NCBI GenBank assembly: GCA_046262355.1
Contig: JBHEMX010000049.1
Coordinates: 1-42,462 of the forward strand
DNA: 42,462 nt
From: DATADD01 sp046262355
GTDB lineage: Bacteria; Actinomycetota; CADDZG01; WHSQ01
Direction: 5' to 3'
The position numbers and the translations under genes are program-made. Below, one piece after another: positions 1 to 7,566 of the stretch. How positions within the stretch are numbered: the stretch's first letter is position 1; each line of letters opens with the position of its first letter. Under the pieces are notes generated by a model, which was given only the letters and a program-made list of their open reading frames with translations, made no database searches and was not told the DNA's origin.

Positions 1-138
1 GTCAAGGCCATCCCAAGCGTGAGAACCATCCCTGAAGACGGCACGCATCAGTGCCGAGGGTTCCTGAGGTCTTTCGCCTGCAAGATCGATGGTGCAGCGG
101 GCATGCCTGCTCTCGAACGGGAGCAGTCGCGTCGCCGT

Positions 139-1221
139 TCAACCTGGCATTTGCGCCCGGTCACGACCCGCCATGAGGTCGACGACCACTTTCACCGCTC
201 TTCCTTGGCGGACGGCATCGAGCGCAGACGGCAGCTCCTCCAGAGACACGCGATGACTGATCATGGGGCTGAGATCAACTAGGCCCGAGGCGAGGATTCG
301 CGCGGCCTTGGGAAACACGTTCGAGCCGACGTAAGCACCAAGCACGGTCAGCTCGTTCCGTGTGATGTCGTATTGGTGGATACTCGGTCGCGCCCTCGAG
401 TTCATACCGAACAGCAGCACTCGCCCGCCCACCCGAACGGCAGACAGCGCCTGATTGAACTGATCGCCGACGGCGTCTACGACGACATCGGCCCCTGCTC
501 CGGATGTCACATCGCGCACCGAGCTCACCGGGTCACCCTGCGAGGGATCGAGACACACGTCGGCTCCCATCCGTTTGGCCACATCACGCCGCAACTCCGT
601 AGGTTCCACCACGACGACGAGACCGGCTCCGGCGGCCCTGAACAACGACAGGAACAGAAGTCCGACCGGTCCCGCTCCGATCACCGCCACCGCCTCACCA
701 GGAAGCAGGCGCGCCTGCTCTACCCCGTTTACGACGCAGGAAAGGGGCTCGGTGAGGGCGGCTATCTCGCGCGGGATGTCCTTGCTCACAACGTGGCAGG
801 CGCTCGCCGGAGCCGCGACGAAACGCGCCAGGCCCCCGTCCCGAAAGATCCCCATCGTCGTGAAGTGCTCGCAGTGGTTGGGGTTCCCTCTCTTGCACGC
901 CGAGCAGCTTCCGCAGCTCAGATTCGCGGCGACCGCTACCCTCTGGCCAAGCTCAACTCCGATGGCGTCCGGCCCCAACGCGCGGACGATCCCGACAAAC
1001 TCGTGACCCATGATCACTCCGGGAAGCGCAGGATGCGCCGGCGGCACCTCGAGGACGTGCACGTCGGTGCCGCAAACCCCGCATGCCTCTACCTCGATCA
1101 AGACGTCCGCAGGGGCGATGGAGGGAACCGGTCGCTCGATGATCGACAGGACGCCGTCCCCCTGAAAGACGGCCGCGACCATAGTGCTCGCCACCTCTCG
1201 CTCCGTCGCAGAGGCGGTCAT
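139..1221 (-). CDS. Zinc-dependent medium-chain alcohol/polyol dehydrogenase
   Basis: A 360-residue MDR-family dehydrogenase, probably cytosolic and NAD(P)-linked, oxidising a polyol or secondary alcohol. Visible marks are CGVCGTDVH with the catalytic zinc cysteine (about residue 50), the GHE motif (about 73), the four-cysteine structural zinc loop CGSCSACKRGNPNHC (about 100-115) and the nucleotide-binding GAGPVGLL (about 182). Length is normal for the threonine/sorbitol dehydrogenase group. The ATG overlaps the stop of the upstream ABC ATPase by four bases (ATGA), so it is translationally coupled and is the last clear gene of the inositol operon. An internal ATG at about codon 14 (MVAAVFQ) is an alternative start. 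The substrate is not readable from sequence; an inositol stereoisomer or related polyol is inferred from context only. Confidence 0.85.
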   Translation of the reverse strand: MTASATEREVASTMVAAVFQGDGVLSIIERPVPSIAPADVLIEVEACGVCGTDVHVLEVPPAHPALPGVIMGHEFVGIVRALGPDAIGVELGQRVAVAANLSCGSCSACKRGNPNHCEHFTTMGIFRDGGLARFVAAPASACHVVSKDIPREIAALTEPLSCVVNGVEQARLLPGEAVAVIGAGPVGLLFLSLFRAAGAGLVVVVEPTELRRDVAKRMGADVCLDPSQGDPVSSVRDVTSGAGADVVVDAVGDQFNQALSAVRVGGRVLLFGMNSRARPSIHQYDITRNELTVLGAYVGSNVFPKAARILASGLVDLSPMISHRVSLEELPSALDAVRQGRAVKVVVDLMAGRDRAQMPG

Positions 1222-2102
1222 GCGCTCGTTTCGTCACGGTGGTCCGTGCCTCCCAGCCGGCGAAGCCCCTCGACCTCATCCTTGATGCCGTGCGCGGTAG
1301 CCGCAAGGTCCGCCTCACCGGTTTCGGTGGCGAGTTGCTCTAGCTCCTCGACCAGATTCGAAAGGTCCTCTCCTCCGGCCATCATCTGCATGAGGCGGTC
1401 CATAGGAAGCTCCTCCTTTCGGAAGTCGCCCTCCATCCGTCCGCGCCGCAGGATGATGAAGTGATCCCCCACCGGGTAAGCGTGGTTCGGGTTGTGGGTG
1501 ATGAAGATCACCGCCAGCCCCCGCCTCTTCGCCATGACGATGTAGCGCAGGACGACGCCTGCTTGCTTGACGCCAAGGGCGGCGGTCGGTTCATCGAGTA
1601 TCAGCACGCGGGCCCCTACGTAGACGGCTCTGGCGATCGCAAGGGACTGGCGCTCGCCACCCGAAAGCGTGCCGACGCGCTGCTCGGGATCGCGGATGTG
1701 GATCCCCATCTTGGCCATCTCTTCCACCACCGTCTGCTTTGCCCACGACGTGTTGAGGTTGCGAAAGGGCACAACCCCGCGCGTCGGCTCGGTGCCGAGG
1801 AAGAAGTTCCGCCACACGGACATCAGGGGGATCATCGCCAGATCCTGATACACGGTGGCGATCCCTTGTCTCAGCGCGTCCCGCGGCGACGTGAAGCGGA
1901 CGGTCTGCCCATCGAGGCGAACCTCACCCTCGTCCGGAAGGAACACGCCGGAGAGGATCTTGATCAACGTAGACTTACCCGCTCCGTTATCGCCGAGCAC
2001 GCAAGTGACCTCGCCACTCTTGACGGTGGCGGAGAAGTCATCCAGCGCCGTCACCTGTCCGAAGTGCTTCGAGGCCGAATCGACTTCGATGTCGGCGGTC
2101 AT
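1218..2102 (-). CDS. ABC transporter ATP-binding protein, sugar/inositol type (single-domain)
   Basis: ATPase of a carbohydrate importer (CUT2-like), 294 residues from the ATG chosen here. Walker A is GDNGAGKST, the signature is LSGGERQ and Walker B is LILDEPTAAL. The open frame extends upstream, but the ATG overlaps the permease stop as ATGA and the protein then begins MTADIEVDSASKHFG, as expected. CUT2 ATPases such as RbsA normally carry two fused ABC domains (about 500 residues); this one has a single domain, as in FrcA-type systems. It sits between the permease and the dehydrogenase in the inositol operon, so it probably energises inositol uptake. The C-terminal tail (LVEELEQLATETGEADL and beyond) is acidic and of unknown role. 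Confidence 0.9.
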   Translation of the reverse strand: MTADIEVDSASKHFGQVTALDDFSATVKSGEVTCVLGDNGAGKSTLIKILSGVFLPDEGEVRLDGQTVRFTSPRDALRQGIATVYQDLAMIPLMSVWRNFFLGTEPTRGVVPFRNLNTSWAKQTVVEEMAKMGIHIRDPEQRVGTLSGGERQSLAIARAVYVGARVLILDEPTAALGVKQAGVVLRYIVMAKRRGLAVIFITHNPNHAYPVGDHFIILRRGRMEGDFRKEELPMDRLMQMMAGGEDLSNLVEELEQLATETGEADLAATAHGIKDEVEGLRRLGGTDHRDETSA

Positions 2103-3142
2103 GAGCGCGCCTCCTCTGCCTTCTTGCGAACCACCTGGTTGATGAGCGCCGCTATGAGGAGCATCACTCCGAGGAACAAGAAGAACCAGTCGCTGTCCCA
2201 GCCGGAGAGCACGATGCCCTGCCTCACCATGCCGAAGACGAGCGCACCGATGGCGGCGCCGATCGCCGAACCGTAGCCACCGGTCAGCAGGCATCCCCCG
2301 ATGACTGCGGCGATGATGAACTCGAACTCCTGCCCGATGCCTGTCGATACGCTCGCCGAGGACAGACGGAACGTGTTCATCATCCCAACGAGCCAGGCCG
2401 ACGCGGACACGCACACGAACAACGTCACCTTGGTCAGAGCAACGGGCACACCCACGCTGCGAGCCGCAGCGGCGTCACCGCCAACGCCGAAGATCCAGTT
2501 GCCGAACCGCGTTCGCAAGAGCACCCACGTCGCGAGGGCTGTGATGACGATCCACCAGAGGACGGTGATTCGGAACTGTCCAATAGGGCTCGAGGCGAAG
2601 ATACTGAAGGGAACGTCGAACCCCGGGACACTGCCGACGCCGCTTACGATCACCGTGTTGGTTATGAGGCGCGTAAGCCCCACGTTTGCTCCCAAGATCA
2701 TGAACAGGGTTCCCAGGGTCACGATGAAGCTCGGAAGGCGTGTCTTCAAGACCATGAAACCGTTGAAGAGCCCGATCAGTACGGCGAAAGCGAGAGTGAT
2801 CGCCATCGCGAGCCAGATGTTCAAGCCCGCGTTGGCTGTGAGCATCGCGAACATCGTCCCGGTGGCCCCCACCATGACGCCGGCGGAGAGATCGAACTCG
2901 CCCCCGATCATGAGGAGGGCGACGGCGACGGCCATGATCCCAAGGGTCGCGGAAGGATCCAGGACGTTGGCCATCCCCCGAGCGGTTAGGAACGCATCGG
3001 CCCTCCAGCTGAAGAAAACCAAGACGACGATCGCTCCGACCAGCGAGCCGAACTCGGGACGAGACAGCGCCCGCTTGAATACGCTCGGTCTGGCGATGCG
3101 TTCGCCCCCAACGACGGTTGCTGCTGCCGGCTGGTCGACCAT
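2099..3142 (-). CDS. ABC transporter permease, ribose/inositol type
   Basis: A 347-residue integral membrane permease of the RbsC/BPD_transp_2 family. It shows about nine to ten hydrophobic segments, beginning near VGAIVVLVFFSW, and family motifs GGEFDLSAGVMVG and GGCLLTGGYGSAIGAAIGALVFGM. It forms the transmembrane channel for the ATPase encoded directly downstream (4-base overlap) and receives substrate from the lipoprotein encoded 41 bp upstream. Operon context suggests myo-inositol as the substrate; that is inference, since permeases of this family differ little between sugars. Confidence 0.9.
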   Translation of the reverse strand: MVDQPAAATVVGGERIARPSVFKRALSRPEFGSLVGAIVVLVFFSWRADAFLTARGMANVLDPSATLGIMAVAVALLMIGGEFDLSAGVMVGATGTMFAMLTANAGLNIWLAMAITLAFAVLIGLFNGFMVLKTRLPSFIVTLGTLFMILGANVGLTRLITNTVIVSGVGSVPGFDVPFSIFASSPIGQFRITVLWWIVITALATWVLLRTRFGNWIFGVGGDAAAARSVGVPVALTKVTLFVCVSASAWLVGMMNTFRLSSASVSTGIGQEFEFIIAAVIGGCLLTGGYGSAIGAAIGALVFGMVRQGIVLSGWDSDWFFLFLGVMLLIAALINQVVRKKAEEARS

Positions 3143-3183
3143 CGCATCCTCCCCGCGTTCCTCAACATCATCGAGCGAGCCCC

Positions 3184-4161
3184 TTACCTCGTACCTTGCT
3201 CCGTCAGCTCGAGGACCTGCTCGGCGTTCTCCTCGGTCACGAACCCCGGGCCCGTGAGCACCGGCTGACCGCCGCCTGCGGTATTCAGGTTCTCGACGTT
3301 GAGCGTCAGAAACACGATCGGCAGATAGCCCTGCATGTACTGTTGTTGGTCGATGGCGAACAGGATGTTTCCATCGATGATCCCCTGAAGAACCTCGGTG
3401 CCGAGGTCGAACGTGGCGAGGCTGATGTCACGCCCGACCTCCTGGATGGCAGGCAAGGCCGCGGTCGTCGCCATGTCGGGGTTCAACGTCATCACGCCGT
3501 CGATATCCGCGTCGGACTCGAGGGCCGAGTTGATCGTCGACTGGCTGGCGACGGGATCGTTGATGTCGATCTGCTCTCGAACGACCTCACCCTCGAACGT
3601 CTCCTCGACGCCCGCGCAGCGCTCGTCCAGGGCGACGTTGCCGACCTCATGGATGGCGCACAAGACCTTGGTAACGCCCGCTTCATTGAGACGCTCCCCC
3701 GCCCCCCGGCCGGCGATGATCTCGTCCTGCCCGACGTGCGTGATCGCGCCGAGCTCCTGCCAGTCGTTGAGCCCCGAGTTAAGGGTCACGACGGGGATGC
3801 CCTCCTCGGCAGCACTCTGCAGGGGCCCCCTCATAGCGTCGGGGTTCGCAAGGGATACGGCGATCCCGTCCACGCCTTGAGCGATCGCCGCCTCAACCTG
3901 GTCTGCCTGCTCCTGAGGCTCGCCGCTGCCCTGAACGGTCACGGACGCCCCAAGGTCCTCGGCCGCCTGCTCGGCGCCGTTCTTCACCACTCCCCAAAAC
4001 GTGCCGGCCGGTTCGTCATGCACCACGACGGCGAAGTTGAGTCCGCCCTCCTGGGCTGCCGCTCCCCCGTTTCCCGTGGCCTGTTCCTCTCCCTCTCCAT
4101 CGCAGGCAGCAGCCACCAGGGCCACGACGGCCAGAAGGATCACCAGTGTTTGTCGTCTCAT
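3184..4161 (-). CDS. Sugar/inositol ABC transporter substrate-binding lipoprotein
   Basis: A 325-residue periplasmic-binding-protein-like (Peripla_BP_4) lipoprotein. The N-terminus MRRQTLVILLAVVALVAAAC is a short basic stretch, a hydrophobic core and a lipobox ending at Cys20, followed by a Glu/Gly/Ala-rich linker. The mature part shows the RbsB-like fold pattern (FAVVVHDEPAGTFWGVVKNG near the start, GVDGIAVSLANPDAM and VTLNSGLNDWQELGAITHVGQDE in the hinge region). It would capture substrate outside the membrane and deliver it to the permease downstream. The 53-bp gap from the upstream dehydrogenase and the 41-bp gap to the permease are the widest spaces in this part of the operon, consistent with a strong own ribosome site. 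Confidence 0.9.
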   Translation of the reverse strand: MRRQTLVILLAVVALVAAACDGEGEEQATGNGGAAAQEGGLNFAVVVHDEPAGTFWGVVKNGAEQAAEDLGASVTVQGSGEPQEQADQVEAAIAQGVDGIAVSLANPDAMRGPLQSAAEEGIPVVTLNSGLNDWQELGAITHVGQDEIIAGRGAGERLNEAGVTKVLCAIHEVGNVALDERCAGVEETFEGEVVREQIDINDPVASQSTINSALESDADIDGVMTLNPDMATTAALPAIQEVGRDISLATFDLGTEVLQGIIDGNILFAIDQQQYMQGYLPIVFLTLNVENLNTAGGGQPVLTGPGFVTEENAEQVLELTEQGTR

Positions 4162-4214
4162 GATTCCCCCCTACATGTCGACTCTTCAACGTCGTCATTC
4201 TCATGCATCCGTTG

Positions 4215-5375
4215 TCAGTTGGACCCGGCTCCCACCCCCTGTACGGCGACGGCCGAGCCTGATTCTGCCGCGTCGGATATAGCGTCGCAGACGACGGCCG
4301 CGCGGAAGCCATCCTCGAACGATGCTTGGTGGGACGAGAGCTCGGCGCCCTGGACGAGAGAGGCGAGAAACTCACGCCACTGGTGGACGAAGGTGTGCTC
4401 CCAGCCGAGGATGTGGCCGGGAGCCCACCACAACTCCATGAAGGGATGGTCCGGCTGAGTCACGAGCACGTCGCGAAAGCCCCCGAGCCCGGCTCTCTCG
4501 TCGGCCGCGACGAAAACGTGGAGCCGGTTGAGGTCCTCGAGATCCCACCACAGCGCCCCTTCCGACCCGTAGACCTCCACGATCTGCCTGCCCTTCCATC
4601 CACTCGCGCAACGCGATCCCTCGAGCGTCGCGCACGCGCCGGAGGCGAGTTGCAAAACGGCCGCATACCAGTCCTCGGATTGCACGGGCAGACGCCGCGA
4701 GGCATCGCCGGGGTCTGGACGTTCCCCTATGAATAGCTGCGTCCGGGCAACCGCGCAAGTGGGTTCGCCGGCGAGATAGCGACACAGATCAACGATGTGC
4801 GAGAAATCGCCCACGGCGCCGTTACCTCGCGTCGTTCCCGTGAAGCGCCACGACCGGGGGACGCTGGGAGACGCAGCCCAGTCCTGGAAGTACGCCGCCC
4901 GGAAGTGGCGGATCTCGCCGATGCGGCCCGACGAGATGACTTCTCGGGCCAGGCGAACGGCCGGGACGAATCGGTAGTTGAAGCCGCACGCGGCAGGATG
5001 CGACGAAGAAGCTGCCGCGTCGCGCATCGCGCGGGCCGCATCCCGATCACCGGCCAACGGCTTTTCGCACAGCACCGCCTTCCCGGCGCCCAGTGCGCTG
5101 ATGCACGGAGCTGCGTGGGCATCGGTCGGCGCGAGGTTCACGACAACATTCACCTCGGGGTCGTCGACGACCTCCGACCAGTCGGTCGTGGCCCTCTCGA
5201 AACCCAGAGCAGTGCGCGCTGCAGAGGCCTTCTCCTTGTCGCGGCCGGCGATCGCGACCAGCCGGATGTCCCGCCCCACCGGGGCGACTCGAGCGATCGT
5301 CCTAAGAGCGTGGGCATGTGTGCGGCCCATCCACCCGTACCCGATGAAGCCGATACCCAGCGCGCGGCTCGTCAT
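4215..5375 (-). CDS. Gfo/Idh/MocA-family oxidoreductase
   Basis: A 386-residue NAD(P)-dependent dehydrogenase. The N-terminal Rossmann fold starts GIGFIGYGWMGRTHAHA (GxGxxG), the conserved EKP motif is at VLCEKPLAGD, and the C-terminal half has the alpha/beta dimer domain of the family (FNYRFVPAVRLAREVISSG, then GDFSHIVDLCRY with the likely catalytic His/Asp pair). It is the second such enzyme in the operon and overlaps the upstream iolG by four bases. In inositol clusters extra Gfo/Idh/MocA enzymes often interconvert scyllo- or D-chiro-inositol with inosose; that role is likely here but cannot be fixed from sequence. Confidence 0.88.
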   Translation of the reverse strand: MTSRALGIGFIGYGWMGRTHAHALRTIARVAPVGRDIRLVAIAGRDKEKASAARTALGFERATTDWSEVVDDPEVNVVVNLAPTDAHAAPCISALGAGKAVLCEKPLAGDRDAARAMRDAAASSSHPAACGFNYRFVPAVRLAREVISSGRIGEIRHFRAAYFQDWAASPSVPRSWRFTGTTRGNGAVGDFSHIVDLCRYLAGEPTCAVARTQLFIGERPDPGDASRRLPVQSEDWYAAVLQLASGACATLEGSRCASGWKGRQIVEVYGSEGALWWDLEDLNRLHVFVAADERAGLGGFRDVLVTQPDHPFMELWWAPGHILGWEHTFVHQWREFLASLVQGAELSSHQASFEDGFRAAVVCDAISDAAESGSAVAVQGVGAGSN

Positions 5376-6409
5376 CGAACCGCTTCGTAGAGCACTTGGC
5401 CATCGCGCTCCCGATGCGTGAGCTTCACCGTACGTCCCTCACGAAAGGACTCAGCGGCAGCCTGACACAGCACGAAGGCAGCCAGCGCATCCTCGCCCGT
5501 CACTGCAACGGGGCGTTCTTCCCTGATCCCAACAACGAAGTCTTCCAACTCCAGCCTGTATGCATCCGGATAGCGTTCGGTAAAGTCCTTGACCCAGTCC
5601 TCGGCTGCCTGCCCTGGTGTCAACCACTGCAGGTGGGCACGCCGATGGTGGCCGATGCGGGCGGTCGCCTTCGAGCCCATGACCTCGGTCGAGCACTCAT
5701 ATCCGTAGCCCGCCACGCGACTGTTGTCGATCACGCCCAACGCGCCCGAGTCAAAGCGCAAGCAGATCAATGCAGTATCGATATCGCCCGTCTCGGCGAT
5801 GGCCGGGTCGGCAACCGTAGACCCAAACGACGTGACCTCATCGATCTCGCCGACCATCCATCGAGCAGTATCGAAGTCGTGGATCGTCACGTCGATGAAG
5901 AAGCCTCCCGAGGACTTGATGTAGTCGATGTTCGGCGGTCTCATGTCCCGTAGCGACGTCCTGAAGAGGTACACGTCCCCGAGGTCGCCCTTCTTGATCC
6001 GGTCGACCGCAGCCGTCCAATCCGGGTCGAACCGGCGATGGAACCCCATCTGAAGCTTGACACCCGCGGCACGGGTTGCCTCGATCGCCTGCACCGTCGG
6101 ATCGAGCTCGAAGGACACGGGCTTCTCACAGAAGATGTGCTTTCCCGACTGGGCCGCTTGCCGGATCATGTCGGCGTGAAGAGGCGTGGGCGTGGCGATC
6201 ACCACGGCTTCGATCTCTGGATCGTCGAGCAGATCCTTGAAGGATGACGACCACTCGACCCCGAGCTTGTCACCCACTCCCCGTGCTGTGTCCTCGACCT
6301 CGTCCACGACTCGGACCAGCTCGGCCGCCCGCACCCGCCCTGCGAGGTTCTCTGCATGGAAGCGGCCCATTCGGCCCAACCCAACTATTCCGACGTGCAC
6401 CCGACTCAT
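5372..6409 (-). CDS. iolG: Inositol 2-dehydrogenase
   Basis: A 345-residue Gfo/Idh/MocA enzyme oxidising myo-inositol to 2-keto-myo-inositol with NAD, the first catabolic step. The start is placed at the ATG giving MSRVHVGIVGLGRMGRFHA; the frame is open further upstream but that part lies inside iolC. The nucleotide motif is GLGRMG, the EKP motif is HIFCEKPVSFELDP and FHRRFDPDW plus DVTIHDFDTARWMVGE carry the substrate and catalytic residues typical of IolG. The iolC stop is four bases upstream and the next dehydrogenase overlaps by four bases, so it is within the operon. Confidence 0.88.
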   Translation of the reverse strand: MSRVHVGIVGLGRMGRFHAENLAGRVRAAELVRVVDEVEDTARGVGDKLGVEWSSSFKDLLDDPEIEAVVIATPTPLHADMIRQAAQSGKHIFCEKPVSFELDPTVQAIEATRAAGVKLQMGFHRRFDPDWTAAVDRIKKGDLGDVYLFRTSLRDMRPPNIDYIKSSGGFFIDVTIHDFDTARWMVGEIDEVTSFGSTVADPAIAETGDIDTALICLRFDSGALGVIDNSRVAGYGYECSTEVMGSKATARIGHHRRAHLQWLTPGQAAEDWVKDFTERYPDAYRLELEDFVVGIREERPVAVTGEDALAAFVLCQAAAESFREGRTVKLTHRERDGQVLYEAVR

Positions 6410-6413
6410 CGCA

Positions 6414-7349
6414 TCAACCCCTTGCTCGGAGAAACGACTCGAGCTCCTCCACGTTGGGCATCGCCTCACTGCAGGGGAGTTGTTCCGCCACCATGGCGCC
6501 TGCAGCGTTGGCGCGCCGCAGCGTCTCCTCCAGCGGTATGTGTCGCAGGAGGCCATGTGCCAGTGCAGCCGCGAACGCGTCGCCTGCGCCCAGCCCGTTG
6601 ACGACATCGGCCTCTATCCCGGGCACTTCGAATACGCGATCCTCCCGGAACGCCGTCACCCCCTTGGCCCCTCGTTTGACGACGATCGTGTCGACGCCAC
6701 CCTCGAGCAGCCGGCGCGCCGCCTCGTCCGGATCTTGCACCGCAACCGCGGCACACAGCTCTTCCTCGTTACCCACGACGACCTCTGCGCCCTCGATCGC
6801 AGCGCTCGCCATCTTCGGATACTCAGAGGGGTCCCGCCACAGGCTCGGCCGCCAGTCGAGGTCGAACATGGTGATCCCGCCGTGTGCGCGAACGGCCGCC
6901 AGCGTCGCATACCGGCTCGGCTCGCGCGCCAACCCCGTCCCGGACACGCATACCAGTGCGGTTTGCGACAACTCCTCGAGATCGAAGTCGTCGGTGGTGA
7001 TCTCCCAATCGGGGGCGGTCGGGCGCCTGTAGAAGAGGATCGGGAAGTGATCGGGCGGCCACACCTCGCAGAAGACTACGGGAGTCAGGTTCTCGGGATC
7101 GGTGCGCAGCCATCTCACGTCGACACCCTCTGCGGCGAGAAAGTTGCGAATGAAGTCCCCGTGTCCCTCCCTGCCGATCTTGCTCACGACCGCAGTGGAC
7201 ACGCCCAGGCGAGCAAGCCCCGTCGCAACGTTCACCGCGAAACCGCCCGCGAAGCGCGTATAGGTCCTGACCTCGGACAGCGGCGTGCTCAACTGGGAGG
7301 GATAGAGGTCGGCACCGACGCGCCCCATAACGACGGCCTCCAGCGGCAC
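6414..7349 (-). CDS. iolC: 5-dehydro-2-deoxygluconokinase
   Basis: A 311-residue PfkB-family sugar kinase phosphorylating 5-dehydro-2-deoxy-D-gluconate in the inositol pathway. Visible motifs are GRVGADLYP at the N-terminus, FAGGFAVNVATGLARLG (sugar-binding GG motif) and the C-terminal PfkB signature NGLGAGDAFAAALAHG with the catalytic Asp. FDLDWRPSLW is characteristic of IolC. The gene lies between a truncated mmsA-like ORF (13-bp gap) and iolG. No aldolase (IolJ) gene was seen in the window, so that step must be encoded elsewhere. Confidence 0.9.
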   Translation of the reverse strand: MPLEAVVMGRVGADLYPSQLSTPLSEVRTYTRFAGGFAVNVATGLARLGVSTAVVSKIGREGHGDFIRNFLAAEGVDVRWLRTDPENLTPVVFCEVWPPDHFPILFYRRPTAPDWEITTDDFDLEELSQTALVCVSGTGLAREPSRYATLAAVRAHGGITMFDLDWRPSLWRDPSEYPKMASAAIEGAEVVVGNEEELCAAVAVQDPDEAARRLLEGGVDTIVVKRGAKGVTAFREDRVFEVPGIEADVVNGLGAGDAFAAALAHGLLRHIPLEETLRRANAAGAMVAEQLPCSEAMPNVEELESFLRARG

Positions 7350-7362
7350 GCGCGAACCGCCC

Positions 7363-7566
7363 TCAGCGGGGCGCGCGTGCTGAGGTCTGCACGCGCGCGG
7401 CCTCGAGGGCCTTGTCTACATCGGGCCCCTCGGCGAACGCGACGCACGCTCTCTGGGTCCCGGTTGCCGGGTCATGAACCTCGCTGCAGCGCTTCCGCTT
7501 CTCTACGGCGCGCCCATCGATCCGGTGATCGATGCTCCTCAACGGCCACGGACTCCTTCCCCTCAT
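7363..7566 (-). pseudogene. N-terminal remnant of methylmalonate-semialdehyde dehydrogenase (iolA/mmsA)
   Basis: A 67-codon ORF whose ATG overlaps the iolD stop by four bases. Residues about 11-55 (SIDHRIDGRAVE, then SEVHDPATGTQRACVAFA, then DVDKALEAARV) follow the first beta strands and helix of IolA/MmsA aldehyde dehydrogenases (pattern W-I-DG...DPATG......D-D-AV-AA). Full enzymes have about 490-500 residues; here everything after the first helix, including the catalytic Cys and Glu, is missing and iolC starts 13 bp on. I read this as a deletion derivative still sitting in its original operon slot. A short coupled translation filler with chance similarity is the alternative. Confidence 0.6.

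Noticed and set aside
1..138. Minus-strand open frame running off the left edge (ending ALMRAVFRDGSHAWDGLD)
   Set aside because: No usable start with a ribosome site after the dehydrogenase stop and no recognisable family in 45 codons; it could be a real downstream gene but cannot be supported here.
373..1464. Long plus-strand open frame opposite the dehydrogenase
   Set aside because: Antisense shadow; the minus strand has an intact dehydrogenase with all motifs.
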